From positions 50,167 to 114,166 of the forward strand of contig NZ_JBDOQU010000018.1 of the NCBI RefSeq assembly GCF_039839375.1: a DNA stretch of 64,000 bases, given 5' to 3'. Source of the stretch: JBDOQU01 sp039839375 (GTDB taxonomy: Bacteria; Pseudomonadota; Alphaproteobacteria; DSM-16000; Inquilinaceae). Made by a program: the position numbers and the translations under genes. How positions within the stretch are numbered: the stretch's first letter is position 1; the number at the start of each line of letters is the position of its first letter. Shown piece after piece: positions 17,699 through 25,750 of this stretch. The notes under the pieces are model-generated. The model made no database searches. It saw only the letters and a list, made by a program, of their open reading frames with translations, and was not told the origin of the DNA.

Positions 17699-18438
17699 GC
17701 GGATGCCTTATCGTCACCGGCGGCAGCCGGGGCATCGGCGCGGCGATTGCAAGGGCGGCGGCGCGGGAAGGCTGGCGCGTCTGCCTGACCTACCAGAATC
17801 GCGCCGACGCCGCGGAGGAAGTGGTCGCCGCCATCGAGGCGGAAGGCGGGCAGGCGCTGGCCGTCAGGGCCGACGCCGCCGACACCGATGCCGGCCCCCT
17901 GTTCGACCGGACGGAAGCGGCGTTCGGCCCGGTGCGGGGCCTCGTCTGCAACGCCGCCATCACCGGCGGCTTCGCCCGCGCCACGACGGTTAAGGCGGAG
18001 ACGGTGCGGCGGGTGTTCGAGGTGAACGTCTTCGGCCTGATGGCGGTTTGCGCGGAGGCGGTCAGGCGCATGTCGACCGCGACCGGCGGGGTGGGCGGCT
18101 CAATCGTCGCCATCTCCTCCACCGCCACCAAGGCCGGAAGTCCCGGCGAATGGGTCCATTACGCGGCCTCCAAGGGCGCGGTCGACGTGTTCGTGGGCGG
18201 GCTGGCGCGGGAGGTGGCGGCCGAAGGCGTCCGCGTCAACGCCGTCGCGCCCGGCACCACCCTGACCGACCTGCATGCCGAAGCGGGCGAACCCAACCGG
18301 CCGGAACGGATCGCCGCGACGGTGCCGATGGGCCGCTCGGCGACGCCGGAGGAGGTGGCGGAGGCGGCGCTGTGGCTCCTGTCCGACAAGGCCGCCTACG
18401 TCACCGGGGCGATCCTGCCGGTGGCGGGCGGGCGGTAG
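17695..18438 (+). CDS. SDR-family oxidoreductase (FabG-like)
   Basis: Classical short-chain dehydrogenase of 247 residues. The cofactor motif is TGGSRGIG (8-15), NAAI lies near residue 88, the catalytic Y156 and K160 sit in YAASK, and the end is GAILPVAGGR. The ATG overlaps the stop of the SAF-domain gene (ATGA), which fixes the start and suggests translational coupling. The pair may oxidise or reduce a hydroxy or keto compound in succession. FabG-like sequence alone does not show a fatty-acid role. Confidence 0.85.
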   Translation: MSGCLIVTGGSRGIGAAIARAAAREGWRVCLTYQNRADAAEEVVAAIEAEGGQALAVRADAADTDAGPLFDRTEAAFGPVRGLVCNAAITGGFARATTVKAETVRRVFEVNVFGLMAVCAEAVRRMSTATGGVGGSIVAISSTATKAGSPGEWVHYAASKGAVDVFVGGLAREVAAEGVRVNAVAPGTTLTDLHAEAGEPNRPERIAATVPMGRSATPEEVAEAALWLLSDKAAYVTGAILPVAGGR

Positions 18439-18496
18439 AGGCTGGTTGCCGACGCGCCTTTCCCCCGCGCGCGCCATCGGCTAGAAGCGACCGGCC

Positions 18497-19669
18497 ATGG
18501 ACCGATCCCCTCCCCCCGACGCCGACTCTTCACCAGGACCCCTCGCGACCTATCGGCGGATGAAGGCCGAGGGGACGTTGCGGCCCGACCCGATCCAGGC
18601 GCTGGCGGCGGAGAAGCTGGAAAGCCTCCACCACGCGCTGGCGCATTACGAGCCGCGATCGGGCGGCGGCGGTTGGCGGGCGCGGCTGGGGCTGACGCGG
18701 CGGCCCGATCCCGCGCCGCAGGGACTCTACCTCTATGGCGGCGTCGGGCGCGGCAAGTCCATGCTGATGGACATGTTCTTTCGCAGCGCACCGGTCGACA
18801 GGAAGCGCCGGGCGCATTTCCACGAATTCATGCTGGACGTCCACGACCGTCTGCACAGCTGGCGCAACGCCCATTCGGATCCGGAGGACCGGCGGCACGG
18901 CCGGCACCTGGCCGACCCGATCGCGCCGCTGGCGGACGAGCTGGCAAGCGAGGCGTGGCTGCTCTGTTTCGACGAGTTCCATGTCGTCGACATCGCCGAC
19001 GCCATGATCCTCGGCCGGCTGTTCACCGCGCTCTTCGACCGGGGCGTGGTGGTGGTCGCGACCTCCAACTGGCCGCCGGACGACCTCTACAAGGATGGGC
19101 TGAACCGCCAGCGCTTCCTTCCCTTCATCGCCCTTCTGAAGGAGAAGCTGGACATATTGCACCTGGAAGGCGGGGTGGATTACCGGCTGGAAAGGCTGCG
19201 CGGCCGACCGGTCTATCACGCGCCGCTGGGGCCGAAGGCGGAGGCGGCGCTGCAGGCAGCCTTCGACGATCTGACGGAGGGCGCGGTTCCCGGCCCGACC
19301 AGCCTGACGGTGAAGGGCCGGACGCTGGAGGTCGGGCTGGCGGCGCGCGGCGTCGCCCGGTTCGGCTTCGAGGAGCTGTGCGACCGGCCGCTGGGGGCTG
19401 CGGACTATCTCGCCATCGCGTCGGAATTCCATACCGTCATCCTGGCCGGGGTGCCGAAATTCACCGAGGCGATGCGCAACCAGGCGAGGCGGTTCATGAC
19501 GCTGATCGACGCGCTCTACGAGCACAAGGTCAATCTGATCGTCTCCGCCGAAGCGCCGGCGGAGAAGCTGGCGCCGGCGGGCGACGCGGGGTTCGAATTC
19601 CAGCGCACGGTCAGCCGTCTCCAGGAAATGCAGGCGGCGGATTACGTCGCCGCGCCGCATCGGCCATGA
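18497..19669 (+). CDS. zapE: AFG1/ZapE-family ATPase
   Basis: P-loop ATPase of 390 residues. Walker A is GGVGRGKS (81-88) and Walker B is LLCFDEFHVVD; VATSNWPPDDLYKDGLNRQRFLPFI is the conserved sensor region. Bacterial ZapE acts at the division ring, and the mitochondrial homologue AFG1 helps respiratory-complex turnover. In alphaproteobacteria zapE often lies just before mdh; here one unknown gene intervenes. The opposite strand carries a long spurious frame. Confidence 0.9.
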   Translation: MDRSPPPDADSSPGPLATYRRMKAEGTLRPDPIQALAAEKLESLHHALAHYEPRSGGGGWRARLGLTRRPDPAPQGLYLYGGVGRGKSMLMDMFFRSAPVDRKRRAHFHEFMLDVHDRLHSWRNAHSDPEDRRHGRHLADPIAPLADELASEAWLLCFDEFHVVDIADAMILGRLFTALFDRGVVVVATSNWPPDDLYKDGLNRQRFLPFIALLKEKLDILHLEGGVDYRLERLRGRPVYHAPLGPKAEAALQAAFDDLTEGAVPGPTSLTVKGRTLEVGLAARGVARFGFEELCDRPLGAADYLAIASEFHTVILAGVPKFTEAMRNQARRFMTLIDALYEHKVNLIVSAEAPAEKLAPAGDAGFEFQRTVSRLQEMQAADYVAAPHRP

Positions 19670-19736
19670 CAGGTCCGGAAATAGCGAGACGGAGATGGTT
19701 TCACATTCTTAACGATTTTCCCTGAATAACCGCCCC

Positions 19737-20600
19737 ATGGATTCCCCCCTCCATGACATAGAGGCCGATACAGCGCCCCCGGCGGATACGGTGCTGGCCT
19801 GTTTCCTCGCCGATCTGCGCAACCGGTTCCGGCTGGGGCTGCCGGCGCGGATCGAGGCGCGGACGGTCCGCGACCTCAAGGCCGAGGACCTGCTGAACGA
19901 GGATCTGGACCTGGGGCCGTTCGACCATGCGTCGGTCCTCTCCACTATGGCGAACCACGATCCGTTCGGGCCCAACGCCATGGCGGCGGCGGCCCGGCTG
20001 CTGCCGAGGGCCGTGGGTGACGATCATGCGCGCGCCCTGGCGGAGGATGTGGGAAGGGTCTCCAACCATCCCCGGGTGCGCGAATCCGTTGGCATGGCGG
20101 TGCGGGAGGGGCTGTCGCCGGCCTCGCTCACCGGCATGAAGGCCGTGGCGGTGGAGGAGATGGCGGCCGCCCGCGCGGCGACGCGGCGCGCGCTGGTCAG
20201 CTATCTGGAGGATCTGGCGGCGGCGGGGCGGGACCCGGCGACGCTGGTGGACGATCTGATGATGTTCAACTACCGGCTCGACCTGCCGCCTGTGGTCTTC
20301 CGGAAGATCGTGGTGACGCTGATCGAAGGACAGCGGGTGCCGGCGATCGTCCGCGCGCGGCTGGTGCGGGACCTCCACCGCCTGCCCCGGCCGCTGCGGC
20401 TGGAGGTGGTGACGCGGGTGTCGCTGCTGCCGCCCAACACCCATGGCAACATGGCGGTGAAGAAGGCGCTGGAGGGGCTGATGCGGCGGTTCGACCGGCA
20501 TGCCGGGGACTTCCCGGGGAAAGACGCGAAACCGGCGGCCGCCCCCACCGGCCCCGCCCCCGCGGGAAGGGTCGCGCCATGGCGGCCGGCCTTGCCCTGA
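19737..20600 (+). CDS. Hypothetical helical protein
   Basis: 287 residues, not recognised. It is rich in Ala, Arg, Leu and Val and predicted almost all helical, without a signal peptide or membrane segment, so it is probably cytoplasmic. The last 30 residues are Ala/Pro-rich and disordered. It sits between zapE and mdh on the same strand, with third-position GC bias like its neighbours, which supports real coding. No strong ribosome site precedes the ATG. I see no enzymatic motif. Confidence 0.6.
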   Translation: MDSPLHDIEADTAPPADTVLACFLADLRNRFRLGLPARIEARTVRDLKAEDLLNEDLDLGPFDHASVLSTMANHDPFGPNAMAAAARLLPRAVGDDHARALAEDVGRVSNHPRVRESVGMAVREGLSPASLTGMKAVAVEEMAAARAATRRALVSYLEDLAAAGRDPATLVDDLMMFNYRLDLPPVVFRKIVVTLIEGQRVPAIVRARLVRDLHRLPRPLRLEVVTRVSLLPPNTHGNMAVKKALEGLMRRFDRHAGDFPGKDAKPAAAPTGPAPAGRVAPWRPALP

Positions 20601-20713
20601 TCCCGGATTCACGGTAGGAACCGGGCGCATTCGCGCGTCATTGCCGCAACGCAGCAATCCCGCGCATCCGGCGGCTTTGCCGCCCAGACCCATCAGGTTC
20701 AAAGGAAGCGTTC

Positions 20714-21670
20714 ATGGCACGCAAGAAGATCGCGCTCGTCGGGTCCGGCCAGATCGGCGGCACCCTGGCGTTGCTGGCCGGCATCAAGGAATTGGGCGAT
20801 GTCGTCCTGTTCGACATCATGGACGGTATCCCGCAGGGCAAGGCGCTCGACATCGCCCAGGCTGCGCCGGTCGAAGGCTTCGACGCTGCCTATAGCGGCG
20901 CGTCGGACTATTCCGGCATCGCCGGCGCCGACGTGGTGATTGTGACCGCCGGCGTGCCGCGCAAGCCGGGGATGAGCCGCGACGACCTGGTCGGCACCAA
21001 CACCAAGGTGATGGAATCGGTCGGCGCCGGCATCCGGGAGCACGCGCCCGACGCCTTCGTCATCGTCATCACCAACCCGCTCGACGCCATGGTCGGCGTG
21101 ATGCGGGAGGTCACGGGCTTCCCGGCGGCGAAGGTGGTCGGCATGGCTGGCGTGCTGGATTCCGCCCGTTTCCGCCATTTCCTGGCCGACGAGTTCCAGG
21201 TCTCGGTCGAGGACGTGACGGCCTTCGTGCTGGGCGGCCATGGCGACAGCATGGTGCCGTCGGTGCGCTATTCCACCGTCGCCGGCATCCCGCTGCCGGA
21301 CCTGGTGAAGATGGGCTGGACGACCCAGGAGAAGCTGGACCAGATCGTCCAGCGGACCCGCGACGGCGGGGCGGAGATCGTCGGCCTCCTGAAGACCGGC
21401 TCGGCCTTCTATGCCCCGGCCTCGTCGGCCATCGCGATGGCGGAATCCTACCTCAAGGACAAGAAGCGCGTGCTGCCCTGCGCGGCGCAGCTCACCGGCC
21501 AGTACGGCGTCGACGGCCTCTATATCGGCGTGCCGGTGGTGATCGGCGCCGGCGGCGTGGAGCGGATCGTCGAGATCGAGCTGAGCGCAGAGGAGAAGGC
21601 GATGTTCGACAAGTCGGTCGAGGCCGTGAAGACCCTGAACGAGGTGGTCAAGAAGGCCCGCGCGGGCTGA
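20714..21670 (+). CDS. mdh: Malate dehydrogenase (lactate dehydrogenase-like type)
   Basis: Interconverts malate and oxaloacetate with NAD in the TCA cycle. The 318-residue protein has GSGQIG (10-15) for NAD, the malate-specifying RKPGMSRDDL with its substrate arginines, the ITNPLDAMV strand, and the catalytic H176 in GGHGDSMVP. An AGGAAG ribosome site is in place. In many alphaproteobacteria mdh heads an mdh-sucCDAB operon; here sucCDAB is inverted and 5 kb away, which points to a rearrangement. A strong terminator lies 74 bases downstream. Confidence 0.97.
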   Translation: MARKKIALVGSGQIGGTLALLAGIKELGDVVLFDIMDGIPQGKALDIAQAAPVEGFDAAYSGASDYSGIAGADVVIVTAGVPRKPGMSRDDLVGTNTKVMESVGAGIREHAPDAFVIVITNPLDAMVGVMREVTGFPAAKVVGMAGVLDSARFRHFLADEFQVSVEDVTAFVLGGHGDSMVPSVRYSTVAGIPLPDLVKMGWTTQEKLDQIVQRTRDGGAEIVGLLKTGSAFYAPASSAIAMAESYLKDKKRVLPCAAQLTGQYGVDGLYIGVPVVIGAGGVERIVEIELSAEEKAMFDKSVEAVKTLNEVVKKARAG

Positions 21671-21682
21671 TCTGGCGGACCA

Positions 21683-21740
21683 CAGCTAAGCTACAATGGC
21701 AATGTAGATGTCAGCGGCTCGATCCCACTTGGCTCCACCA
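21683..21740 (+). other. tmRNA/tRNA 3'-end-like fragment (candidate integration scar)
   Basis: The stretch ends GGCTCGATCCCACTTGG then CTCCACCA, the form of a tRNA-like T arm plus acceptor strand and CCA, and a rho-independent terminator follows 3 bases later. Upstream, GCTAAGC and AATGTAG fall in the same order as the CTAAGC and GATGTAG blocks near the 3' end of one-piece tmRNAs. The T stem AGCGG/CCACT has one mismatch, and no GGAGCC partner strand lies between mdh and here, so the gene is incomplete. Such 3' ends are common attachment sites; the A+T-rich nuclease island begins right after it. Confidence 0.45.
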
Positions 21741-21743
21741 AAA

Positions 21744-21781
21744 AGGAAGGGCTCGGCCAGAGATGGCTGAGCCCTTTTTAT
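21744..21781. terminator. Rho-independent terminator
   Basis: Ten-pair stem GGGCTCGGCC / GGCTGAGCCC (one G:U pair) with a 6-base loop and CTTTTTA after it. The A-run on the left gives a T-run on the other strand, so it can also end the minus-strand nuclease transcript. It serves mdh and the tmRNA-like fragment. Confidence 0.88.
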
Positions 21782-21850
21782 TCTGGCGCATGGCGAGATA
21801 GGTGTGAGTATTGTCATGCAGCACCTACTCGTTCTGAAGTGGCGCCGGTC

Positions 21851-23146
21851 TTAGGTGACTGTAGACGAACGTAGCAGATCGAAGACGTCAAGCCGCGGGT
21901 CTGCCACGGCGGGGTGGTGCCGATTCTTGAAGGTATAGGTTGGACCCCTCGCCTGCATGCCACGTTGAATATGGCTGCCGAGGATATGGTTCGATGCCAC
22001 GAGATCGCTCTGCGCCATATAGGCGATGGTGTGTAGATGCCGGCGATGTTCGGCCTCGAGAAGCTCCGATGTCGTGACTTGAAGACCAGTTGGCGCTTCT
22101 GCATTTGCCAACTCGATAAGTTGTGGTCCGGAAATGTCGGCCAAAAGAACGCATAAGATGCCCGGACGGTTTTTTGAAAGCTGGTCTGCGCCTGTTTTCA
22201 ATTGGCGGTAGAGACCTTTGAGCATCTGGTCAGGCTTACGACTTTCCACCGCCATTAGTAAGGCTGCCCGCGAAGGCTGAAGCATAATCAAGAGTTGCGG
22301 ATTTGGTACGGCGAACCGAGCCTCCGTAAAGCGATGTACAGTTTCGATATTAATATTCTCGACAGAGCCTTCTAGCGGCGTTCCAGCGAGATTGAAGGAC
22401 TGATATTGAACTGTACAAGGCGTTGGTCCCGGGAAGTTAGATTTCATGCCGAGTGCCAGTATCGCTGTTTCTGCGATAGCATGCATGATTTGATCCTCAC
22501 CATGCAGACGGTCAGGCAAAGTGACGCGCAGGAAGTGCCCGCCATCGTCCAATTGGCCGGACCAAGAGCGGGTGAAGTGGCCACCAAGCTGCGCCATCCG
22601 GCGTCGGTGAATCTGGCGTCCAACATCGGCACTGGCTCTCTTGCATTCCACTTCGATCTCGATGCCATCAAGACACGCGATGAAATCGAACTTGCCATGC
22701 TCCAGGTCGTGGAACTGAACGTCGAATCCACGGCGGAGAAGATGGCCAGCAACCTCCATCTCGAATGCTATTGCTGAAAGTCCACGATCATTCTTCAGGC
22801 CATCACGCAGCATGCCTCTCAGGCGCGACTGGCCGTGCAGTGAGAGCCGAGCATAAACGCGCGCAGTTGTGGAGGCGAACCCGAGCAACTTATACATTGG
22901 GTAATCGATCTGATCGGGTCGTTTGATCAGCCAACGATTGTGCTTTTCGCGATAAGCTGCAGCCTGTTGGAGCGCCTTCTCGATTACAAACGAGTCAGAT
23001 ATGAAGTCGTCGAGAAAGATATTCTGTGCGCGTTGTTGATCGAGTTCGTTGAACCGCTTTTTCCATACGTTCCATCCAACGATTGCGATGAAACGGTTGA
23101 GCAACTTGTGAGCGTCGGCGGGGACCAGGTCAGGTTGGAAGCGCAT
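21851..23146 (-). CDS. Predicted PD-(D/E)XK nuclease-like protein in an A+T-rich island
   Basis: 431 residues of no family I can name. The middle has the layout of a PD-(D/E)XK nuclease core: a helix AFEMEVAGHLLRRGF (E129 or E131), then KFDFIA (D154), then EIEVECKR (E167, K169). The flanking regions are mostly helical, and there is no signal peptide or membrane span. The ATG at 23146 has AGGAAGG 6 bases upstream and overlaps a small ORF. Codon use is clearly more A/T than in neighbours. It stands alone between mdh and an MFS gene, beside a tRNA-like 3' end, which suggests acquired cargo such as a defence or toxin nuclease. That function is inference. Confidence 0.7.
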   Translation of the reverse strand: MRFQPDLVPADAHKLLNRFIAIVGWNVWKKRFNELDQQRAQNIFLDDFISDSFVIEKALQQAAAYREKHNRWLIKRPDQIDYPMYKLLGFASTTARVYARLSLHGQSRLRGMLRDGLKNDRGLSAIAFEMEVAGHLLRRGFDVQFHDLEHGKFDFIACLDGIEIEVECKRASADVGRQIHRRRMAQLGGHFTRSWSGQLDDGGHFLRVTLPDRLHGEDQIMHAIAETAILALGMKSNFPGPTPCTVQYQSFNLAGTPLEGSVENINIETVHRFTEARFAVPNPQLLIMLQPSRAALLMAVESRKPDQMLKGLYRQLKTGADQLSKNRPGILCVLLADISGPQLIELANAEAPTGLQVTTSELLEAEHRRHLHTIAYMAQSDLVASNHILGSHIQRGMQARGPTYTFKNRHHPAVADPRLDVFDLLRSSTVT

Positions 23147-23228
23147 CAACGACCTTCCTCAGAATTGCGGGTACGTTGCGGTCGTCGTTCCTGGAATAGT
23201 TCAAATAACGTAAATCTCCATCAAGCAT
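23130..23228 (-). CDS. Candidate micro-ORF upstream of the nuclease gene
   Basis: A 32-residue frame (starting MLDGDLRYLNYSRNDD, ending VVDALPT) overlaps the nuclease start by 17 bases. The frame remains open upstream to about 23302 (reading LPSLILNGQDS before the ATG), so a longer product from a TTG start is possible. Composition is protein-like, but the ribosome site is weak. It could be a small partner, a leader peptide or chance. Confidence 0.3.
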   Translation of the reverse strand: MLDGDLRYLNYSRNDDRNVPAILRKVVDALPT

Positions 23229-23383
23229 ACTGTCTTGCCCATTCAGAATAAGTGATGGCAGTATCTGAGGCGACAAAGACAGACGCTTGGTTTTCGACCA
23301 ATCTCACTATTGGTTGGAAGAGAATATAGAGACTGAATCCAGGAAGCGTCAATTAACGATAAGGAATGGGGGAAAGTCCAAAG

Positions 23384-24769
23384 ATGAGCATGTTTTCGTT
23401 TCTAGACCGTGAGCATACGGTCGCCAAACCCGGCTACAGCCGGTGGATGGTGCCGCCTGCCGCGTTGTGCGTTCACCTGTGCATCGGCCAGGCCTATGCG
23501 CTCAGTGTCTTCAACCTGCCGATGACGAAACTGGTCGGCATCACCGAATCGGCGCCGGAAGACTGGAAGCTGACGCAACTCGGCTGGATCTTCTCGATCG
23601 CCATCTTCTTCCTCGGCGTCTCCTCGGCCGTGTTCGGCCGCTGGGTGGAGGAAGGCGGGCCGCGTCGCGCCATGTTCACCGCGGCGCTCTGCTGGGCCGG
23701 CGGGTTCTTCATCTCCGCGATCGGCATCCAGATCCACAATCTGTGGCTGATCTATCTGGGGTACGGCGTGCTGGGCGGCATCGCGCTGGGCATCGGCTAC
23801 ATCTCCCCGGTCTCGACGCTCATCAAATGGTTCCCCGACCGTCCCGGCATGGCGACGGGCATGGCGATCATGGGCTTCGGCGGCGGCGCCTTCATCGCCG
23901 CCCCCCTGTCGGTCTGGCTGATGAACCAGTTCACCACCGACACCCATATCGGGGTGAAGGAAACCTTCATCGTGCTGGGGATCGTCTATCTGGCCTTCAT
24001 GCTGGTAGGGTCGGCGATCGTCCGCGTCCCGGCGCCGGGCTGGGCGCCGAAGGGCTATGTCGCCCCGGCGCAGTCGAAGAAGCTGATCACCACCAACAAC
24101 GTCTATGTCTATGACGCGCTGAAGACGCCGCAATTCTGGCTGATCTGGTGGGTCCTGTGCCTCAACGTGACCGCCGGCATCGGCGTTCTGGGCCAGGCCT
24201 CGGCGATGAGCCAGGAGATGTTCCCCAGCCAGATCACCCCGATCGCGGCGGCGGGCCTCGTCGGGCTGATGAGCCTGTTCAACATGGGCGGCCGCTTTGC
24301 CTGGGCGTCCACGTCGGACTTCATCGGGCGGAAGAACACCTACTTCGTGTTCATGGTGCTGGGCTTCGTCCTCTACTGCACCGTGCCCTATACCGGCTCG
24401 ATCGGCAGCGTGGTCGGCTTCGTCGTCTGCTTCCTGATCATCATCAGCATGTATGGCGGCGGCTTCTCCACCGTGCCGGCCTATCTGCGGGACATGTACG
24501 GGACCCGCTATGTCGGCGCGATCCACGGGCTGCTGCTGACGGCATGGTCGGCGGCGGGCATCTTCGGCCCGGTGCTGGTCAACTATATCCGTGAGTACAA
24601 CGTGACCCACGGCGTGCCGAAGGCCCAGGCCTACAACACCACCATGTACATCATGGCCGGATTGCTGGTGATCGGGTTCATCTGCAACTTCTTCGTCAAG
24701 GCCGTCGACAAGCGCCACCACATGAAGGAAGAGGCCGACGGCGTCGCCGCCGCCTCTGCCACGGCATAA
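23384..24769 (+). CDS. OFA-family MFS transporter (oxalate/formate antiporter-like)
   Basis: Inner-membrane carrier with twelve predicted helices, 461 residues from this ATG. The opening VHLCIGQAYALSVFNLPM and the later MYGGGFSTVPAYLRDMYG are typical of the oxalate:formate antiporter family. An in-frame ATG at 23366 also exists, but AGGA touches it directly; GGGGGAAAG suits 23384 better. The next gene, 13 bases on, encodes the 42-residue small protein often found with this subgroup. The true substrate is unknown; monocarboxylates are likely. Confidence 0.88.
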   Translation: MSMFSFLDREHTVAKPGYSRWMVPPAALCVHLCIGQAYALSVFNLPMTKLVGITESAPEDWKLTQLGWIFSIAIFFLGVSSAVFGRWVEEGGPRRAMFTAALCWAGGFFISAIGIQIHNLWLIYLGYGVLGGIALGIGYISPVSTLIKWFPDRPGMATGMAIMGFGGGAFIAAPLSVWLMNQFTTDTHIGVKETFIVLGIVYLAFMLVGSAIVRVPAPGWAPKGYVAPAQSKKLITTNNVYVYDALKTPQFWLIWWVLCLNVTAGIGVLGQASAMSQEMFPSQITPIAAAGLVGLMSLFNMGGRFAWASTSDFIGRKNTYFVFMVLGFVLYCTVPYTGSIGSVVGFVVCFLIIISMYGGGFSTVPAYLRDMYGTRYVGAIHGLLLTAWSAAGIFGPVLVNYIREYNVTHGVPKAQAYNTTMYIMAGLLVIGFICNFFVKAVDKRHHMKEEADGVAAASATA

Positions 24770-24782
24770 GGGAGAACGACCA

Positions 24783-24911
24783 ATGAGCACCGGAACTCAC
24801 GAAGGCGGCACGACGACCCTGCAGCTCGTGCTCGCCTGGGGCTTCGTCGGCATCCCGCTGCTGGCGGGCGTGACCAAGACCTTCATCAACTCGCTGACCC
24901 TGTTCCAGTAG
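24783..24911 (+). CDS. MFS transporter small subunit (42 residues)
   Basis: Single-span micro-protein. After a polar start (MSTGTHEGGTTT) comes one hydrophobic helix (LQLVLAWGFVGIPLLAGV), then TKTFINSLTLFQ. A GGGAG site lies 8 bases before the ATG, the gene is 13 bases after the MFS carrier, and a terminator follows. Short proteins of this form are seen after OFA-type carriers in proteobacteria and are taken to be accessory subunits. It falls below common gene-calling length limits. Confidence 0.78.
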   Translation: MSTGTHEGGTTTLQLVLAWGFVGIPLLAGVTKTFINSLTLFQ

Positions 24912-24934
24912 CGGAACCGGCATCGGCAAAAGAG

Positions 24935-24961
24935 AACGGCGGCCTAAGGGCCGCCGTTTTC
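24935..24961 (+). terminator. Rho-independent terminator
   Basis: Perfect stem AACGGCGGCC / GGCCGCCGTT with the loop TAAG and TTTT. It ends the MFS/small-subunit transcript; with AAAAGAG on the left it may also serve vapBC from the other side. Confidence 0.88.
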
Positions 24962-24990
24962 GTCATATGCGGTGAAAATTCCGCTGGTCG

Positions 24991-25401
24991 TCAGACAATG
25001 GCCCAGTTCTGAATCTTCAGTCCCGGAACCCGATCGAACTCACCGGTATTTGCGGTGACGAGGATGGCGTTCCGGCGACGCGCCTGAGCTGCAATCAGAA
25101 CGTCATATGGGCCGATGGGAGTGCCTGCGCGCTCAAGCGCCGCACGAATTTCTCCGGCTTCTCCGGCATCTTCCGGTTCAAACGGCCAGAGCGACATGCC
25201 TAGGGCAAGGAAAGTGTCCAGTATCATGGCGTTTTCGAAAGGCCGGGCGCTCTTGGCGATTCCGTAGTGCAGTTCGAACAAGGCGATGGCGGGAATGCCG
25301 ATATCCACACCCTGCGCTATCGTGACCTCCAATCGTCGTCGAACTTCGGGCGCCCGCCTGTTGATCGCCGCGATGGCGGCATTGGTATCGAGGCAGATCA
25401 T
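24991..25401 (-). CDS. vapC: VapC-family PIN-domain ribonuclease toxin
   Basis: Toxin of a type II system that cleaves RNA using a metal-dependent PIN domain. The 136-residue protein keeps all acidic positions: D5 in MICLDTN, E43 in FELHYGIAKS, D100 in GPYDVLIAAQA, and TANTGEFDRV (N118, E121, D123) near the end. No frameshift is present. It is translated from an ATG that overlaps the vapB stop (TGATG). It is the only toxin in this window that looks intact. Confidence 0.93.
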   Translation of the reverse strand: MICLDTNAAIAAINRRAPEVRRRLEVTIAQGVDIGIPAIALFELHYGIAKSARPFENAMILDTFLALGMSLWPFEPEDAGEAGEIRAALERAGTPIGPYDVLIAAQARRRNAILVTANTGEFDRVPGLKIQNWAIV

Positions 25402-25664
25402 CAGTCGAACGAGATATCGTCATCCAGTGGCATAGGCGGTTGAGGAGGGCGCCCTTCGGGAAGGAAGGCTTCGCCGCCCAGACGATCGATTTCGGCGAAG
25501 ATTGCCCTGACATCCTCGACGTTTCGCTCTATCGGCTCCAGCAGAACGCTATGGCCCAGGCGACGAACTCGCACTTCTTCTCCTGGCATTCTGAATTCCT
25601 TGGGCAGACGGACAGCCTGACTCCCGCCATGCTTGAACAGTTTTGCGGTTTCGATACTGGCCAT
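25401..25664 (-). CDS. vapB: VapB-family antitoxin (AbrB/SpoVT fold)
   Basis: 87-residue antitoxin. The N-terminal swapped-hairpin DNA-binding domain reads AKLFKHGGSQAVRLPKEFRM, then EEVRVRRLGHSVLLEPI; the C-terminal tail binds VapC. The ATG at 25664 has GGAGG 9 bases upstream; the GTG one codon earlier is not needed. VapB/VapC complexes normally repress their own promoter, and a palindrome lies just upstream. Confidence 0.92.
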   Translation of the reverse strand: MASIETAKLFKHGGSQAVRLPKEFRMPGEEVRVRRLGHSVLLEPIERNVEDVRAIFAEIDRLGGEAFLPEGRPPQPPMPLDDDISFD

Positions 25665-25690
25665 CACTCAGCCTCCACCGTGAAAACATA

Positions 25691-25705
25691 TATACTTTCA
25701 GTATA
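25691..25705. promoter_or_regulatory. Probable vapBC operator
   Basis: Inverted repeat TATAC-TTTCA-GTATA in A+T-rich DNA 27 bases upstream of vapB. It overlaps the expected minus-10 region, as VapBC operators usually do. Confidence 0.5.
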
Positions 25706-25750
25706 CACTTAAATTGGGACGGCGCAATCAAACTGCAATCGATTGCTTTC

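Noticed and set aside
21671..21740. Complete tRNA gene after mdh
   Set aside because: No 5' acceptor strand complementary to TGGCTCC and no D or anticodon arm; only the 3' end matches.
22406..22777. 123-codon plus-strand frame inside the nuclease gene
   Set aside because: Opposite to the nuclease, without a ribosome site; the minus-strand frame is longer and has a good one.
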